Assembly: GCA_003157945.1 (NCBI GenBank)
Contig: PMFY01000109.1
Location: forward strand, 1-5,766
DNA length: 5,766 nucleotides
From: Acidimicrobiaceae bacterium
Lineage (GTDB): Bacteria; Actinomycetota; Acidimicrobiia; Acidimicrobiales; RAAP-2
Direction of reading: 5' to 3'
How positions within the stretch are numbered: the stretch's first letter is position 1; each line of letters starts with the position of its first letter. Shown piece by piece: positions 1 through 5,766 of this stretch. The position numbers and the translations under genes are program-made. Under the pieces are notes generated by a model, which saw only the letters and a program-made list of their open reading frames with translations, had not been told where the DNA came from and made no database searches.

Positions 1-902
1 GCGGGCACGTGGCGGCCAACCCCGTCGCCTTCTTCCCGTTGCTCCCCCTCCTGGTGCGGCTCATCGACCTCACCGGACTCCCGCCGGGCTGGTCGGCGCT
101 GCTCCTGAGCGCCGTCACCGGCGCCACCGCCGTGTACGGCGTGGGTCGTCTGGCCCGGCACCTGGGCGGGGACGGCGCCGGACAACGCGCCGCCCTGCTC
201 TTCGCCGTCTTCCCGGGCACCTTCGCCTTCAGCCTGGCGTACTCCGAGGGCATCGTCATCACCTGCGTCTCGCTCGGTCTCCTCGCCCTCCTGGCGCGTC
301 GGTGGTGGCTGGCCGGACTGCTCGGCGCGGTGGCCACCGCCGCCTCGCCCGTGGCCCTCGCCTTCGTGGCGAGCTGCCTCTGGTGCGCGGGCCGGGAGGT
401 GGTCAAGGAACGCCGGTACGGGGCGCTGGTCGCCCCGCTGCTGGCCCCCCTGGGGTTCGTGGCGTACATGGCCTACCTCGAGCGCCACACGGGCACGCTG
501 GCCGCCTGGCGGCTCACCGAGCGTGGCGGATGGAAGAGCTATCCGTCGCTCAAGTACCCCTTCGAGATCGTGTGGGCCTTCCTGCACAACCCGATCTCCC
601 CCACGCTCACCGGCCAGATCCTGTTCTTCGGCACGGTGGCCGCCGTGGTCGGTGTGGTGCTCATGGTCCGCGAGCACCAACCCGTGGCGGTCCTGCTCTA
701 CGGCATCTGCGCCCTGGTGTCGGCGGCCGTCTCCCAGCCGGTCGGGTTACGACCCCGGTTCCTGATGCTGGCGTTCCCCGTGGTGATCGCGCTGGGCACC
801 CGCTACGAGGGCCGGACACACCGCTGGCTGGTGGGGGTCTCCGCCGTCCTGCTGCTCGGGTTCTCCGCACTGGAACTGGGATCACGGGCGGTGTTCCCGT
901 GA
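1..902 (+). CDS. PIG-V-like (GT76-type) membrane mannosyltransferase, 5'-truncated by window edge
   Basis: The visible 299 residues form a very hydrophobic multi-pass membrane protein. The open frame continues to the left edge without a stop (codons from base 3 read GHVAANP), so the GTG at base 9 is probably internal. The assignment rests on three marks of the PIG-V / Mannosyl_trans2 family: FFPLLPLL (bases 30-53), a Y-S-E block in SLAYSEG (about 234-254), and PRF...FP near the C-terminus (about 753-779). It aligns along its whole length with the complete paralogue at 3983-5221, for example VATAASPVALA against VATTADPVAIA and APLLAPLGF against APVLAPVGV. By that comparison about 120 N-terminal residues, including the first membrane helix and the WD motif with the presumed catalytic Asp, lie outside the window. 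Family members transfer mannose from a polyprenyl-phosphate carrier on the outer membrane face; the acceptor here is unknown. The TGA stop overlaps the GTG of the next gene, implying translational coupling. Confidence 0.85.
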   Translation, partial: GHVAANPVAFFPLLPLLVRLIDLTGLPPGWSALLLSAVTGATAVYGVGRLARHLGGDGAGQRAALLFAVFPGTFAFSLAYSEGIVITCVSLGLLALLARRWWLAGLLGAVATAASPVALAFVASCLWCAGREVVKERRYGALVAPLLAPLGFVAYMAYLERHTGTLAAWRLTERGGWKSYPSLKYPFEIVWAFLHNPISPTLTGQILFFGTVAAVVGVVLMVREHQPVAVLLYGICALVSAAVSQPVGLRPRFLMLAFPVVIALGTRYEGRTHRWLVGVSAVLLLGFSALELGSRAVFP

Positions 903-2686
903 TCCTGGACGCCCCACCCGGGTCCGGGCCCGATGAGCAGTCACCCCCTGCCCTGACCGTGGACACGGACGCGGATGCCCCCCGGGGCGACCGGACGCTC
1001 GAACTCGTCCAGCAGTGCGCCTGGTCGGTGGTGTGGCTGGGCGTGCTGTCGGCCGGACTCGCCTACTGGGGATCGTGGACCTCCGGTGGGCCGGCGGCCG
1101 CCCTCGCCCCGCTGCTGACCCTCGTCGGCCTCGTCGGCTCGGTCCTGGTGTGGACCGACCTCCGGCCCGTGTCGGCGGTCCTGCAGTGGTCCGGACTCGG
1201 GGCCAGCCTGGTCACGCTGGCCGTGGTCGAGGGCACCGGCATCCACGGGCGGCACTACTACTCGACGGATTCGGCGGCCTTCAACCAGGTGGCCACCCGG
1301 CTCCTGCTCGACGGGCACGACCCGTACACGTCGTCCATGGCGGCGGCGACCCGCCTGCTGCACCCGGCGGCCGACTACTGGACCTACCAGGTCGACGGCG
1401 CCCACACCCTCGGCGTCTCGTACCCGGCGGGTTCCTTCCTGCTCCAGGCCCCGGTGATGGCCCTCGGGGCCACCCACATGGTCAGCGACTGGGTCGACCT
1501 GGCGGCCTGGCTGGTCACGGGCGTGCTCATGTTCTGCATGCTGCCGCGGGCCCTGCGTTGGCTGGCCCCGATGCTGCTGCTGACGGGCACCTTCGCCGGT
1601 CCCTTCGCCAGCGGGGGCACCGATGCCCTGTTCGTGCCCTTCCTGGTCGTCACCGTGTGGCGCTGGGACCGGTGGCCGGCGCGGGTGACGCCGTGGCTGC
1701 CGGCCTGGGTGGGACCGGTGAGCCTGGGCATCGCCTGCTCGGTCAAACAGACCCCGTGGTTCTGCGTGCCCTTCCTCCTCGTCGGTGTGGTCTGCGAGGC
1801 CCGCCGGTCGGGGAGGGGCGCGATGCGGGACGGACTGGCCTCCGCCGCCCGCTACGGCGCCATCGTGCTGGCCACCTTCCTGGTGGTGAACCTCCCGTTC
1901 CTGGTGTGGTCGCCGTCGGCCTGGCTGAAGGGCACGTTCCTGCCCATGGTCGACCCCCTGGTGGCCGACGGGCAGGGGGTCGTGGCGCTGGCCCTGCACG
2001 GCCTGACGGGCGGCGTGGTCCTGCCGTGGCTGTCGGCGGCGGCCGGACTCGCCCTGGTCGTGCTGCTCATCGGCTTCGCCCTGTGGGAGCCCCGCCTCCG
2101 GCGGGCATGGCTGTTCCTCGTCCCCCTGGTCCTGTTCCTGCCGGACCGCAGCCTGGCCAACTACCTGTCCGACTTCGTGCCCGCCGCCCTGATCGCCGCC
2201 GTCAGCATCGCCCCGTCGGTGACGACGTCCCCGGGCTGGGCCGAACGTCGGCCGTGGCCGTCGCGCCTGGCCGTCGGGGTGCCCGCCCTCGGCACCGCCG
2301 TCCTCGTGGTCGTCGCCCTCACGTCCGCGCCGCTCGAGGTGACCGTGGGCGGGGTGGGGGTCGCCGGTGTGGCCACCGTCGACGGAGGTCAGTGGTTCCG
2401 CACCGTCGACGTCTCGGTCCGCAACACTTCGGACCACGCGCTGCGCCCGCTGTTCACGGTGTCGTCCGGCGCCGTCCACCCGTCCGCCTTCTGGCACGCG
2501 GTGGTGGTCCGGGGCGACGACCCGGTGGACCCCGGCGATGTCACCGAGTTCAGGCTCCGGCCGACCAGCTTCACCCCGACGCCCGGGCACGGGCAGTGGT
2601 GGCTGGTCGTCGCCTACACGACGTCGCCCGCCGCCCTGTCTACGTCGCCGCTGCAGCCGTGGCGGCGGGGTGTGGTCGGCCACTGA
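899..2686 (+). CDS. GT-C-fold membrane glycosyltransferase (GT87-like) with C-terminal extracytoplasmic domain
   Basis: This is a 595-residue protein with roughly 12 hydrophobic segments between residues 42 and 477. The start chosen is GTG 899-901, which forms a GTGA overlap with the preceding stop; a weak GGGCGG (886-891) lies 7 nt upstream. The open frame runs further 5' but only as a shadow of the previous gene, and GTG 959 is a possible alternative start. After an acidic N-terminal tail (1-32) and the first helices comes a hydrophilic loop, YYSTDSAAF then LLLDGHDPY (about 120-143). It resembles the first extracytoplasmic loop of GT-C mannosyltransferases, where an Asp (here probably D124) acts as the base. 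GIACSVKQTPWFCVPFLL (277-294) matches the position of GICAAVKLIPLVFVPYL in the GT87 gene at 2640-3995. The FTYPP and NQS blocks typical of GT87 are missing, so membership is looser and the transferred sugar unproven. Residues about 478-580 form a non-membrane, beta-rich domain with V-rich strands, VRNTSD and a DPGD turn. The 3' end overlaps the opposite-strand gene by 47 bp. Confidence 0.8.
   Translation: MILDAPPGSGPDEQSPPALTVDTDADAPRGDRTLELVQQCAWSVVWLGVLSAGLAYWGSWTSGGPAAALAPLLTLVGLVGSVLVWTDLRPVSAVLQWSGLGASLVTLAVVEGTGIHGRHYYSTDSAAFNQVATRLLLDGHDPYTSSMAAATRLLHPAADYWTYQVDGAHTLGVSYPAGSFLLQAPVMALGATHMVSDWVDLAAWLVTGVLMFCMLPRALRWLAPMLLLTGTFAGPFASGGTDALFVPFLVVTVWRWDRWPARVTPWLPAWVGPVSLGIACSVKQTPWFCVPFLLVGVVCEARRSGRGAMRDGLASAARYGAIVLATFLVVNLPFLVWSPSAWLKGTFLPMVDPLVADGQGVVALALHGLTGGVVLPWLSAAAGLALVVLLIGFALWEPRLRRAWLFLVPLVLFLPDRSLANYLSDFVPAALIAAVSIAPSVTTSPGWAERRPWPSRLAVGVPALGTAVLVVVALTSAPLEVTVGGVGVAGVATVDGGQWFRTVDVSVRNTSDHALRPLFTVSSGAVHPSAFWHAVVVRGDDPVDPGDVTEFRLRPTSFTPTPGHGQWWLVVAYTTSPAALSTSPLQPWRRGVVGH
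2330..2683 (+). other. C-terminal beta-rich domain of the 899-2686 protein
   Basis: Residues about 478-595 follow the last predicted membrane helix (about 455-477). They lack long hydrophobic stretches and alternate short Val-rich strands with polar turns: DVSVRNTSDHALRPLFTVSSG, then FWHAVVVRGDD, then DPGDVTEFRLRP, then QWWLVVAYTTSP. This pattern (N-T-S-D turn, P-G-D turn, closing aromatic strand) looks like an immunoglobulin-like or fibronectin-like sandwich. I do not recognise a named family. Outward placement is inferred from GT-C topology. The other membrane enzymes in the window have no counterpart; the GT87 neighbour ends in a short basic tail. Confidence 0.5.
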
Positions 2687-3995
2687 CCCCCGGACCGGCC
2701 CGTCGCCGGCGCACGGCCAGCTGCATCGCCACGCCCACCAGGAAGAGGGCCATGAGGCCGAAGAAGGACTGGCCGATGACCAGCTGCCAGCCGTGCTCGT
2801 GCAACTCGTTGTCACCCCCCGACGGCACCCGCAGCAGTGGCGCCCACACCAGGATGCCGGCGGCCAGCGCGGCCCAGACCGGGCCACCGGTCGGTCGGTC
2901 GGGCGCGAGGGCCAGCCACGCCATGATCGGCACCGCCCAAACGAGGTGGTGCTCCCACGAGATGGGCGAGACGAGCATGCCGGTGGTGGCGCAGACCAGG
3001 ATGCCGAGGAAGGACGAGGACTCGAGGTAGGCCCACCGGGCGAGGGCGATGCCGGCCACCAGTACCGCCGCCTCGGCCACCGTCACGAGGGGGACCGGGA
3101 CGACGTGGTGGGCGAGCCGGTCGACCGCCCCCCGCAGGCTCTGGTTGCTGATGAAGAAGACGCCCCCGACCCGCTGGGCGTCCGTGGCGTACTTCGTGAA
3201 GTAGGACCAGGTGACCGACGGGTTCACCAGCAGCGCCACCAGCGTCGCCCCGGCGAAGGCCACCAGCGACGTCCACGCCGCCCGGAACTGCCGGGTGACG
3301 AACAGGTAGGGCACGAACACCAGAGGGATGAGCTTGACCGCCGCGCAGATCCCGAGGAGGACGCCCCGCGGCAGCGTCCGGTCACCCAGCCGCACCACCA
3401 GGGTGAGGTCCACCAGGATGGCCGCGCACAGGACGAGGTTGACCTGGCCGAAGTAGAACGTCAGCCACACCGGCTCGACGAGCATGACCGGCCCCATGGC
3501 GCACAGCGCGACGAGGGCGAGCCGGGTCCGGTGGATGCCGGGCACGACGGCCCGGAGCGACAGGACGAGGACGGCGTAGAGGCAGACCACGTTCACCGCC
3601 GCCCACACCAGTTGCCCGGTCTGGCGGGACAGCGCCGACAACGGCACGAAGGCCAGGGCGGCGATCGGCGGGTAGGTGAACGGGAGGTGGGGCGTGCCCG
3701 GCAGGGACACGGAGTAGAGGTGGCCGTCGACCAGGTGGCGTGACCCGAGCACGTACACGGCCAGGTCCAGCTGGTACTGGTGCCAGGTCCGGCCCCAGAC
3801 GTCGGCCAGGCACCAGGCGGCCGACAGCGCACCGACGACCGCCGTGACGCCCACCCAGCGGCTCGAGGGTGCGGTGCGGGCGGCGGTGGACAGCCGCTCC
3901 ACCGGCCCGTCGGCCCGGACGGGCACGAAGGCCGACCGGTCGGGGGTGCCGTCGACCCGGCCCGCCGCCGGCCCGGTGGCGGTCACGGCGTCCAT
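2640..3995 (-). CDS. GT87 (PimE/DUF2029-type) polyprenol-phosphate-mannose-dependent mannosyltransferase
   Basis: This 451-residue multi-pass membrane protein (about 10-11 hydrophobic segments from residue 47 to 427) has the usual GT87 length and motif order. QLDLAVY (75-81) holds D77, which corresponds to the catalytic Asp of the first extracytoplasmic loop (D58 in mycobacterial PimE). It is followed by DGHLYSVS, FTYPP (106-110), YFGQVNL (181-187), AVKLIPLVFVPYL (219-231), FISNQSLRG (281-289) and SPISWEHHLVW (343-353). Characterised relatives add alpha-1,2-mannose from polyprenyl-phosphate-mannose to phosphatidylinositol mannosides or lipomannan; the acceptor here is not known. The ATG at 3995 overlaps the upstream gene by 13 bp and has GGGCGG 6 nt upstream; GTG at 3986 would instead give a GTGA overlap and a protein three residues shorter. 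The protein ends in an Arg-rich, then Ala/Thr/Pro-rich cytoplasmic tail (428-451), whose last 15 codons overlap the convergent gene. Confidence 0.9.
   Translation of the reverse strand: MDAVTATGPAAGRVDGTPDRSAFVPVRADGPVERLSTAARTAPSSRWVGVTAVVGALSAAWCLADVWGRTWHQYQLDLAVYVLGSRHLVDGHLYSVSLPGTPHLPFTYPPIAALAFVPLSALSRQTGQLVWAAVNVVCLYAVLVLSLRAVVPGIHRTRLALVALCAMGPVMLVEPVWLTFYFGQVNLVLCAAILVDLTLVVRLGDRTLPRGVLLGICAAVKLIPLVFVPYLFVTRQFRAAWTSLVAFAGATLVALLVNPSVTWSYFTKYATDAQRVGGVFFISNQSLRGAVDRLAHHVVPVPLVTVAEAAVLVAGIALARWAYLESSSFLGILVCATTGMLVSPISWEHHLVWAVPIMAWLALAPDRPTGGPVWAALAAGILVWAPLLRVPSGGDNELHEHGWQLVIGQSFFGLMALFLVGVAMQLAVRRRRAGPGVSGRPHPAATAAAAT
2667..2690. terminator. Candidate hairpin at the convergent gene junction
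   Basis: GGGGT-GTGG (2667-2675), a TCGG loop (2676-2679), CCAC (2680-2683), a TG bulge (2684-2685) and ACCCC (2686-2690) can fold into a 9-bp bulged stem. It covers the stop codon of the plus-strand gene and lies within the 3' coding end of the minus-strand gene. No T-run follows on either strand, so it is not a canonical intrinsic terminator; a stem-only terminator or a chance hairpin in G+C-rich DNA are both possible. Confidence 0.25.
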
Positions 3996-5221
3996 AGCGG
4001 GCCGCCCATGGCCATCATGCCGAGGGCGGCCATGCCGAGCGCGGACAGCCCCAGCACGGCCTCGAACCACAGGGGTGGGAGCTTGGCGCCGACCACGCCG
4101 AGCAGGGGGAAGCCCCGCAGCAGCAGCCGGGGGGTCACCCCGATGACGGGGGAGATGGCCCCGAACGCCAGGACGGCGATCACGTAGCCCACCCAGGTGG
4201 CGGGGGGACGGGCCCGGAAGAAGACGACCAGCAGGCCCACGGCGACGATGGCCGACACCCCCTTGACGGCGAAGTCGGGGTCGGCGAACCAGTGGACGAA
4301 GAGGTGGTCGAGCGAGCCGGGGATCCCGTCGAAGTACGTGCCGCCCTGCCACCCGGCGCGCTGGGCCCGGAAGTACTCGAACGGCGAGCCGGCGTGGGCC
4401 CACAGGTAGGTGAAGAACGTCGCCACGCCCACCGGGGCGAGCACCGGCGCCCACAGCGACCCCCACTCGCGCCGGTCCCGGATGGCGACCACGGCGGCCA
4501 CCACGCACGGCACCACGACGGCGATGGCCACCGGGTCGGCCGTGGTGGCGACGGCGGCGCACACGCCCGCCACCACCCAGCGCCGGCGCCGCAGGGCCAT
4601 CAGGGTGCAGGCCACCAGCAGGACGGTGGCCGCCTCGGTGTAGACGAGGCTGAGCACCAGGGCGCCGGGGGAGAAGAACACGAGCGCCGTGCCCCGGTCG
4701 GCGCCCGTCTGGCCGAGGACGTCCCGGAGCATCCACCACACGGCCACCGCCGCGGCCAGGCCGAGGACGAACGTGGTGAGCAGGCCCGACACCGAGACGC
4801 CGAACCGGGTCACCTCATGGGTGATCCAGGTGAGGAGGGGGAGGAGGGGGAAGAAGCCCAGGTTGGACTGGGCCGGGTTGCCGTGGCCGGGCGGGATGTG
4901 CCGCACGTAGCCGCCCGAGGCGATCGACAGGTACCAGAAGCTGTCCCAGGACGTGAGGCTCTTCGACAGCGGCTGGTGGGTGTCGGACGACGTGGCGCTC
5001 GCCACCAGCAACATGCCCGCCCGTGAGGCGAGGTACAGCAGTACGGGACGGAGCGACAGCGTGAGGAAGCGGCGCACCCCGCCCACCGGCGGCCGGTCAG
5101 GCGATCCGTCGACCGGTCCGTCCCCGGAGTCGACCGGGTCGGCGGGGTCGGTGGCGCCGGCGGTTACCGCAGGTGTCGCGGACGTGGCGGCCGCGGGCGC
5201 CGCCGGTGACCCTCCGCTCAT
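3983..5221 (-). CDS. PIG-V-like (GT76-type) membrane mannosyltransferase
   Basis: This is a complete 412-residue protein. Residues 1-50 are an Ala/Pro/Gly/Asp-rich, low-complexity, presumably cytoplasmic tail. The first helix spans about 55-76, followed by the family's extracytoplasmic motif SWDSFWYLSIASGGY (91-105), in which D93 is the likely catalytic residue. Further landmarks are FFPLLPLL (123-130), SLVYTEAA (191-198, matching the YSE/YTE block of PIG-V), a TADP block at 227-230 and PRLLLRGFPLL (364-374) before the last helix and a short Met/Gly-rich end. The family (Mannosyl_trans2, GT76) includes eukaryotic PIG-V, which adds the second, alpha-1,6-linked mannose of GPI anchors; bacterial members are mostly uncharacterised. 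The ATG shares an ATGA with the trpS stop. No good ribosome binding site is close upstream (GGAGG at 5244-5248 is over 20 nt away), so translation probably depends on coupling. The truncated gene at 1-902 is its paralogue. Confidence 0.9.
   Translation of the reverse strand: MSGGSPAAPAAATSATPAVTAGATDPADPVDSGDGPVDGSPDRPPVGGVRRFLTLSLRPVLLYLASRAGMLLVASATSSDTHQPLSKSLTSWDSFWYLSIASGGYVRHIPPGHGNPAQSNLGFFPLLPLLTWITHEVTRFGVSVSGLLTTFVLGLAAAVAVWWMLRDVLGQTGADRGTALVFFSPGALVLSLVYTEAATVLLVACTLMALRRRRWVVAGVCAAVATTADPVAIAVVVPCVVAAVVAIRDRREWGSLWAPVLAPVGVATFFTYLWAHAGSPFEYFRAQRAGWQGGTYFDGIPGSLDHLFVHWFADPDFAVKGVSAIVAVGLLVVFFRARPPATWVGYVIAVLAFGAISPVIGVTPRLLLRGFPLLGVVGAKLPPLWFEAVLGLSALGMAALGMMAMGGPLWTP
4002..4007 (-). 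promoter_or_regulatory. Possible weak ribosome binding site favouring the ATG at 3995
   Basis: On the minus strand GGGCGG lies 6 nt before ATG 3995 of the GT87 gene, inside the end of the upstream PIG-V-like gene. The alternative GTG at 3986 would be 15 nt from it. The same hexamer lies 7 nt before GTG 899 of the other GT-C gene. It is a poor Shine-Dalgarno match and could be chance in such G-rich DNA. Confidence 0.25.
4832..4856 (+). repeat. 25-nt purine-only tract with tandem AGGAGGGGG x2
   Basis: The plus strand is uninterrupted purine for 25 nt and holds two perfect adjacent copies of AGGAGGGGG (4833-4841 and 4842-4850). On the coding (minus) strand the tract is exactly the stretch encoding the conserved FFPLLPLL motif of the PIG-V-like gene, which explains its pyrimidine-only codons (TTC, CCC, CTC). 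The G-runs could in principle form a two-tier G-quadruplex on the non-coding strand. Confidence 0.6.
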
Positions 5222-5766
5222 GCCGGTCCGAGCAGGCCGACCGCCTCCGCGGCCCGGGCGTAGGTGGGGGCCGCCACCCCGGTCGCCTTGTCGGCGCCCC
5301 GGGCCAGCAGCGCCTGCACCGCCCCCGGGTCGGCGGCCAGTTCGGCCCGCCGGGCCTGCAGCGGGCGGAGCAGCTCGACCAGGGCCTCGGCCGTGTCGGC
5401 CTTCAGGTCGCCGTACCGTTCGTACTTCCCCGCCACCTCGGTGGGCGTGCGGTCCGTGGCCGCGGCCAGGAGGTCCAACAGATTGGCCAGTCCCGGCTTG
5501 TGCTCGGGGTCGTAGCGGACCTCGCCGTCGGTGTCGGTGACGGCCTTGCGGATCTTGCGGGTGATCTCGGCCGGGTCGTCGAGCAGGAGGACCGTCCCGA
5601 GCGGCGAGTCGAGCGACTTCGACATCTTCCGGTCCGGGTGCTGGAGGTCCATGACCCTCGCCCCGGCGGCGGGGATGGCCGCCTCGGGCACCACCAGGGT
5701 GTCGCCGAAGCGGTGGTTGAAGCGGATGGCCAGGGTCCGGGCGAGCTCGAGGTGCTGGCGCTGGTC
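5218..5766 (-). CDS. trpS: tryptophanyl-tRNA synthetase, C-terminal part (5' end beyond window)
   Basis: The 182 visible residues begin with DQRQHLELARTLAIRFN (from base 5766 leftwards), the conserved block of bacterial TrpS that precedes the signature loop. VPEAAIPAAGARVMDLQHPD then leads to an intact KMSKS (5614-5628), the class I synthetase ATP-binding loop. Next come KIRKAVTDTDGEVRYD, GLANLLDLLAAAT and a helical C-terminus ending GADKATGVAAPTYARAAEAVGLLGPA, all collinear with E. coli TrpS. The C-terminus is complete; the Rossmann half with the HIGH-type motif lies outside. The enzyme charges tRNA-Trp with tryptophan in the cytoplasm. The frame stays open to the window edge, so the GTG at 5694 is an internal Val codon. 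The stop overlaps the start of the PIG-V-like gene as ATGA, placing trpS at the head of at least a three-gene minus-strand run. Confidence 0.97.
   Translation of the reverse strand, partial: DQRQHLELARTLAIRFNHRFGDTLVVPEAAIPAAGARVMDLQHPDRKMSKSLDSPLGTVLLLDDPAEITRKIRKAVTDTDGEVRYDPEHKPGLANLLDLLAAATDRTPTEVAGKYERYGDLKADTAEALVELLRPLQARRAELAADPGAVQALLARGADKATGVAAPTYARAAEAVGLLGPA

Noticed and set aside
302..898. Upstream extension of the 899-2686 reading frame to a start at 302
   Set aside because: This part is a shifted frame of the PIG-V-like gene. It is Arg/Pro/Gly-rich with no membrane segments, while the overlapping frame has clear family motifs. The GTGA at 899-902 is the natural start.
1051..2053. 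Repeated GGCCGGACTCGCC (about 1051 and 2041) inside the GT-C gene
   Set aside because: Both copies encode AGLA in hydrophobic helices with the favoured codons; this is convergence of codon use, not a repeat element.
941..2887. 648-codon open frame on the minus strand, antisense to the GT-C gene
   Set aside because: Its product is rich in Gly, Arg, His and Gln with no recognisable motif. Long stop-free antisense frames are expected when the coding strand has G/C at nearly every third position.
1015..3030. 671-codon plus-strand open frame overlapping the GT-C gene
   Set aside because: It is an Arg/Gly/Pro-rich shadow frame that runs across the convergent junction into antisense of the GT87 gene, with no coding signal of its own.
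2367..3743. 458-codon plus-strand open frame antisense to the GT87 gene
   Set aside because: It has biased Arg/Gly/Asp/His composition without domains, and the opposite strand carries all GT87 motifs in order.
3996..4739. Upstream extension of the GT87 frame on the minus strand
   Set aside because: It is an Arg/Gly/Pro-rich shadow of the PIG-V-like gene. The GT87 protein has normal length from the ATG at 3995.
4292..5026. 244-codon plus-strand open frame antisense to the PIG-V-like gene
   Set aside because: It is a His/Gly/Glu-rich shadow product, and the minus strand here encodes the WD, FFPLLPLL and YTE motifs.
1..5766. Search for tRNA, rRNA, CRISPR, insertion sequence or phage features
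   Set aside because: No clover-leaf, regularly spaced repeat, transposase, integrase or inverted terminal repeat was seen. The window is fully occupied by five ordinary coding genes.

Overview
The window is very G+C-rich, with G or C at most third codon positions, and it is packed entirely with protein-coding genes. Base composition, frequent GTG starts, overlapping genes and two families of polyprenyl-phosphate-mannose-type glycosyltransferases all point to an actinobacterium. A deep lineage such as Acidimicrobiia is my guess from the general look of the proteins; no species can be named from the sequence alone.

Layout: two gene groups converge. On the plus strand, the 3' part of a PIG-V-like (GT76-type) membrane mannosyltransferase (1-902) runs through a GTGA overlap into a 595-residue GT-C-type membrane glycosyltransferase with an unusual C-terminal, probably extracytoplasmic, beta-rich extension (899-2686). 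On the minus strand, reading right to left, come the 3' part of tryptophanyl-tRNA synthetase trpS (5766-5218), a complete PIG-V-like paralogue of the first gene (5221-3983, ATGA overlap) and a complete GT87 (PimE/DUF2029-type) mannosyltransferase (3995-2640, 13-bp overlap). The two groups meet tail to tail and overlap by 47 bp at 2640-2686. Not one base is intergenic, so any promoters for these genes lie outside the window or inside coding sequence.

How they fit together: each strand carries the same ordered pair, a PIG-V-like enzyme followed by a GT87-like or GT-C enzyme. By family, these enzymes use lipid-linked mannose (polyprenyl-phosphate-mannose) on the outer face of the cytoplasmic membrane. 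In characterised relatives the PIG-V family makes alpha-1,6 and the GT87 family alpha-1,2 mannosidic links. The inferred role is assembly of a mannosylated envelope glycolipid, glycan or glycoprotein; the acceptor cannot be read from the sequence. The link to trpS looks like simple operon packing.

No tRNA, rRNA, CRISPR array, insertion sequence, integrase or defence gene is visible. The points most worth a second look are the mirror-image pairing of the mannosyltransferase cassettes, the extra C-terminal domain of the gene at 899-2686, the convergent overlap with a possible hairpin, and the trpS-glycosyltransferase coupling.
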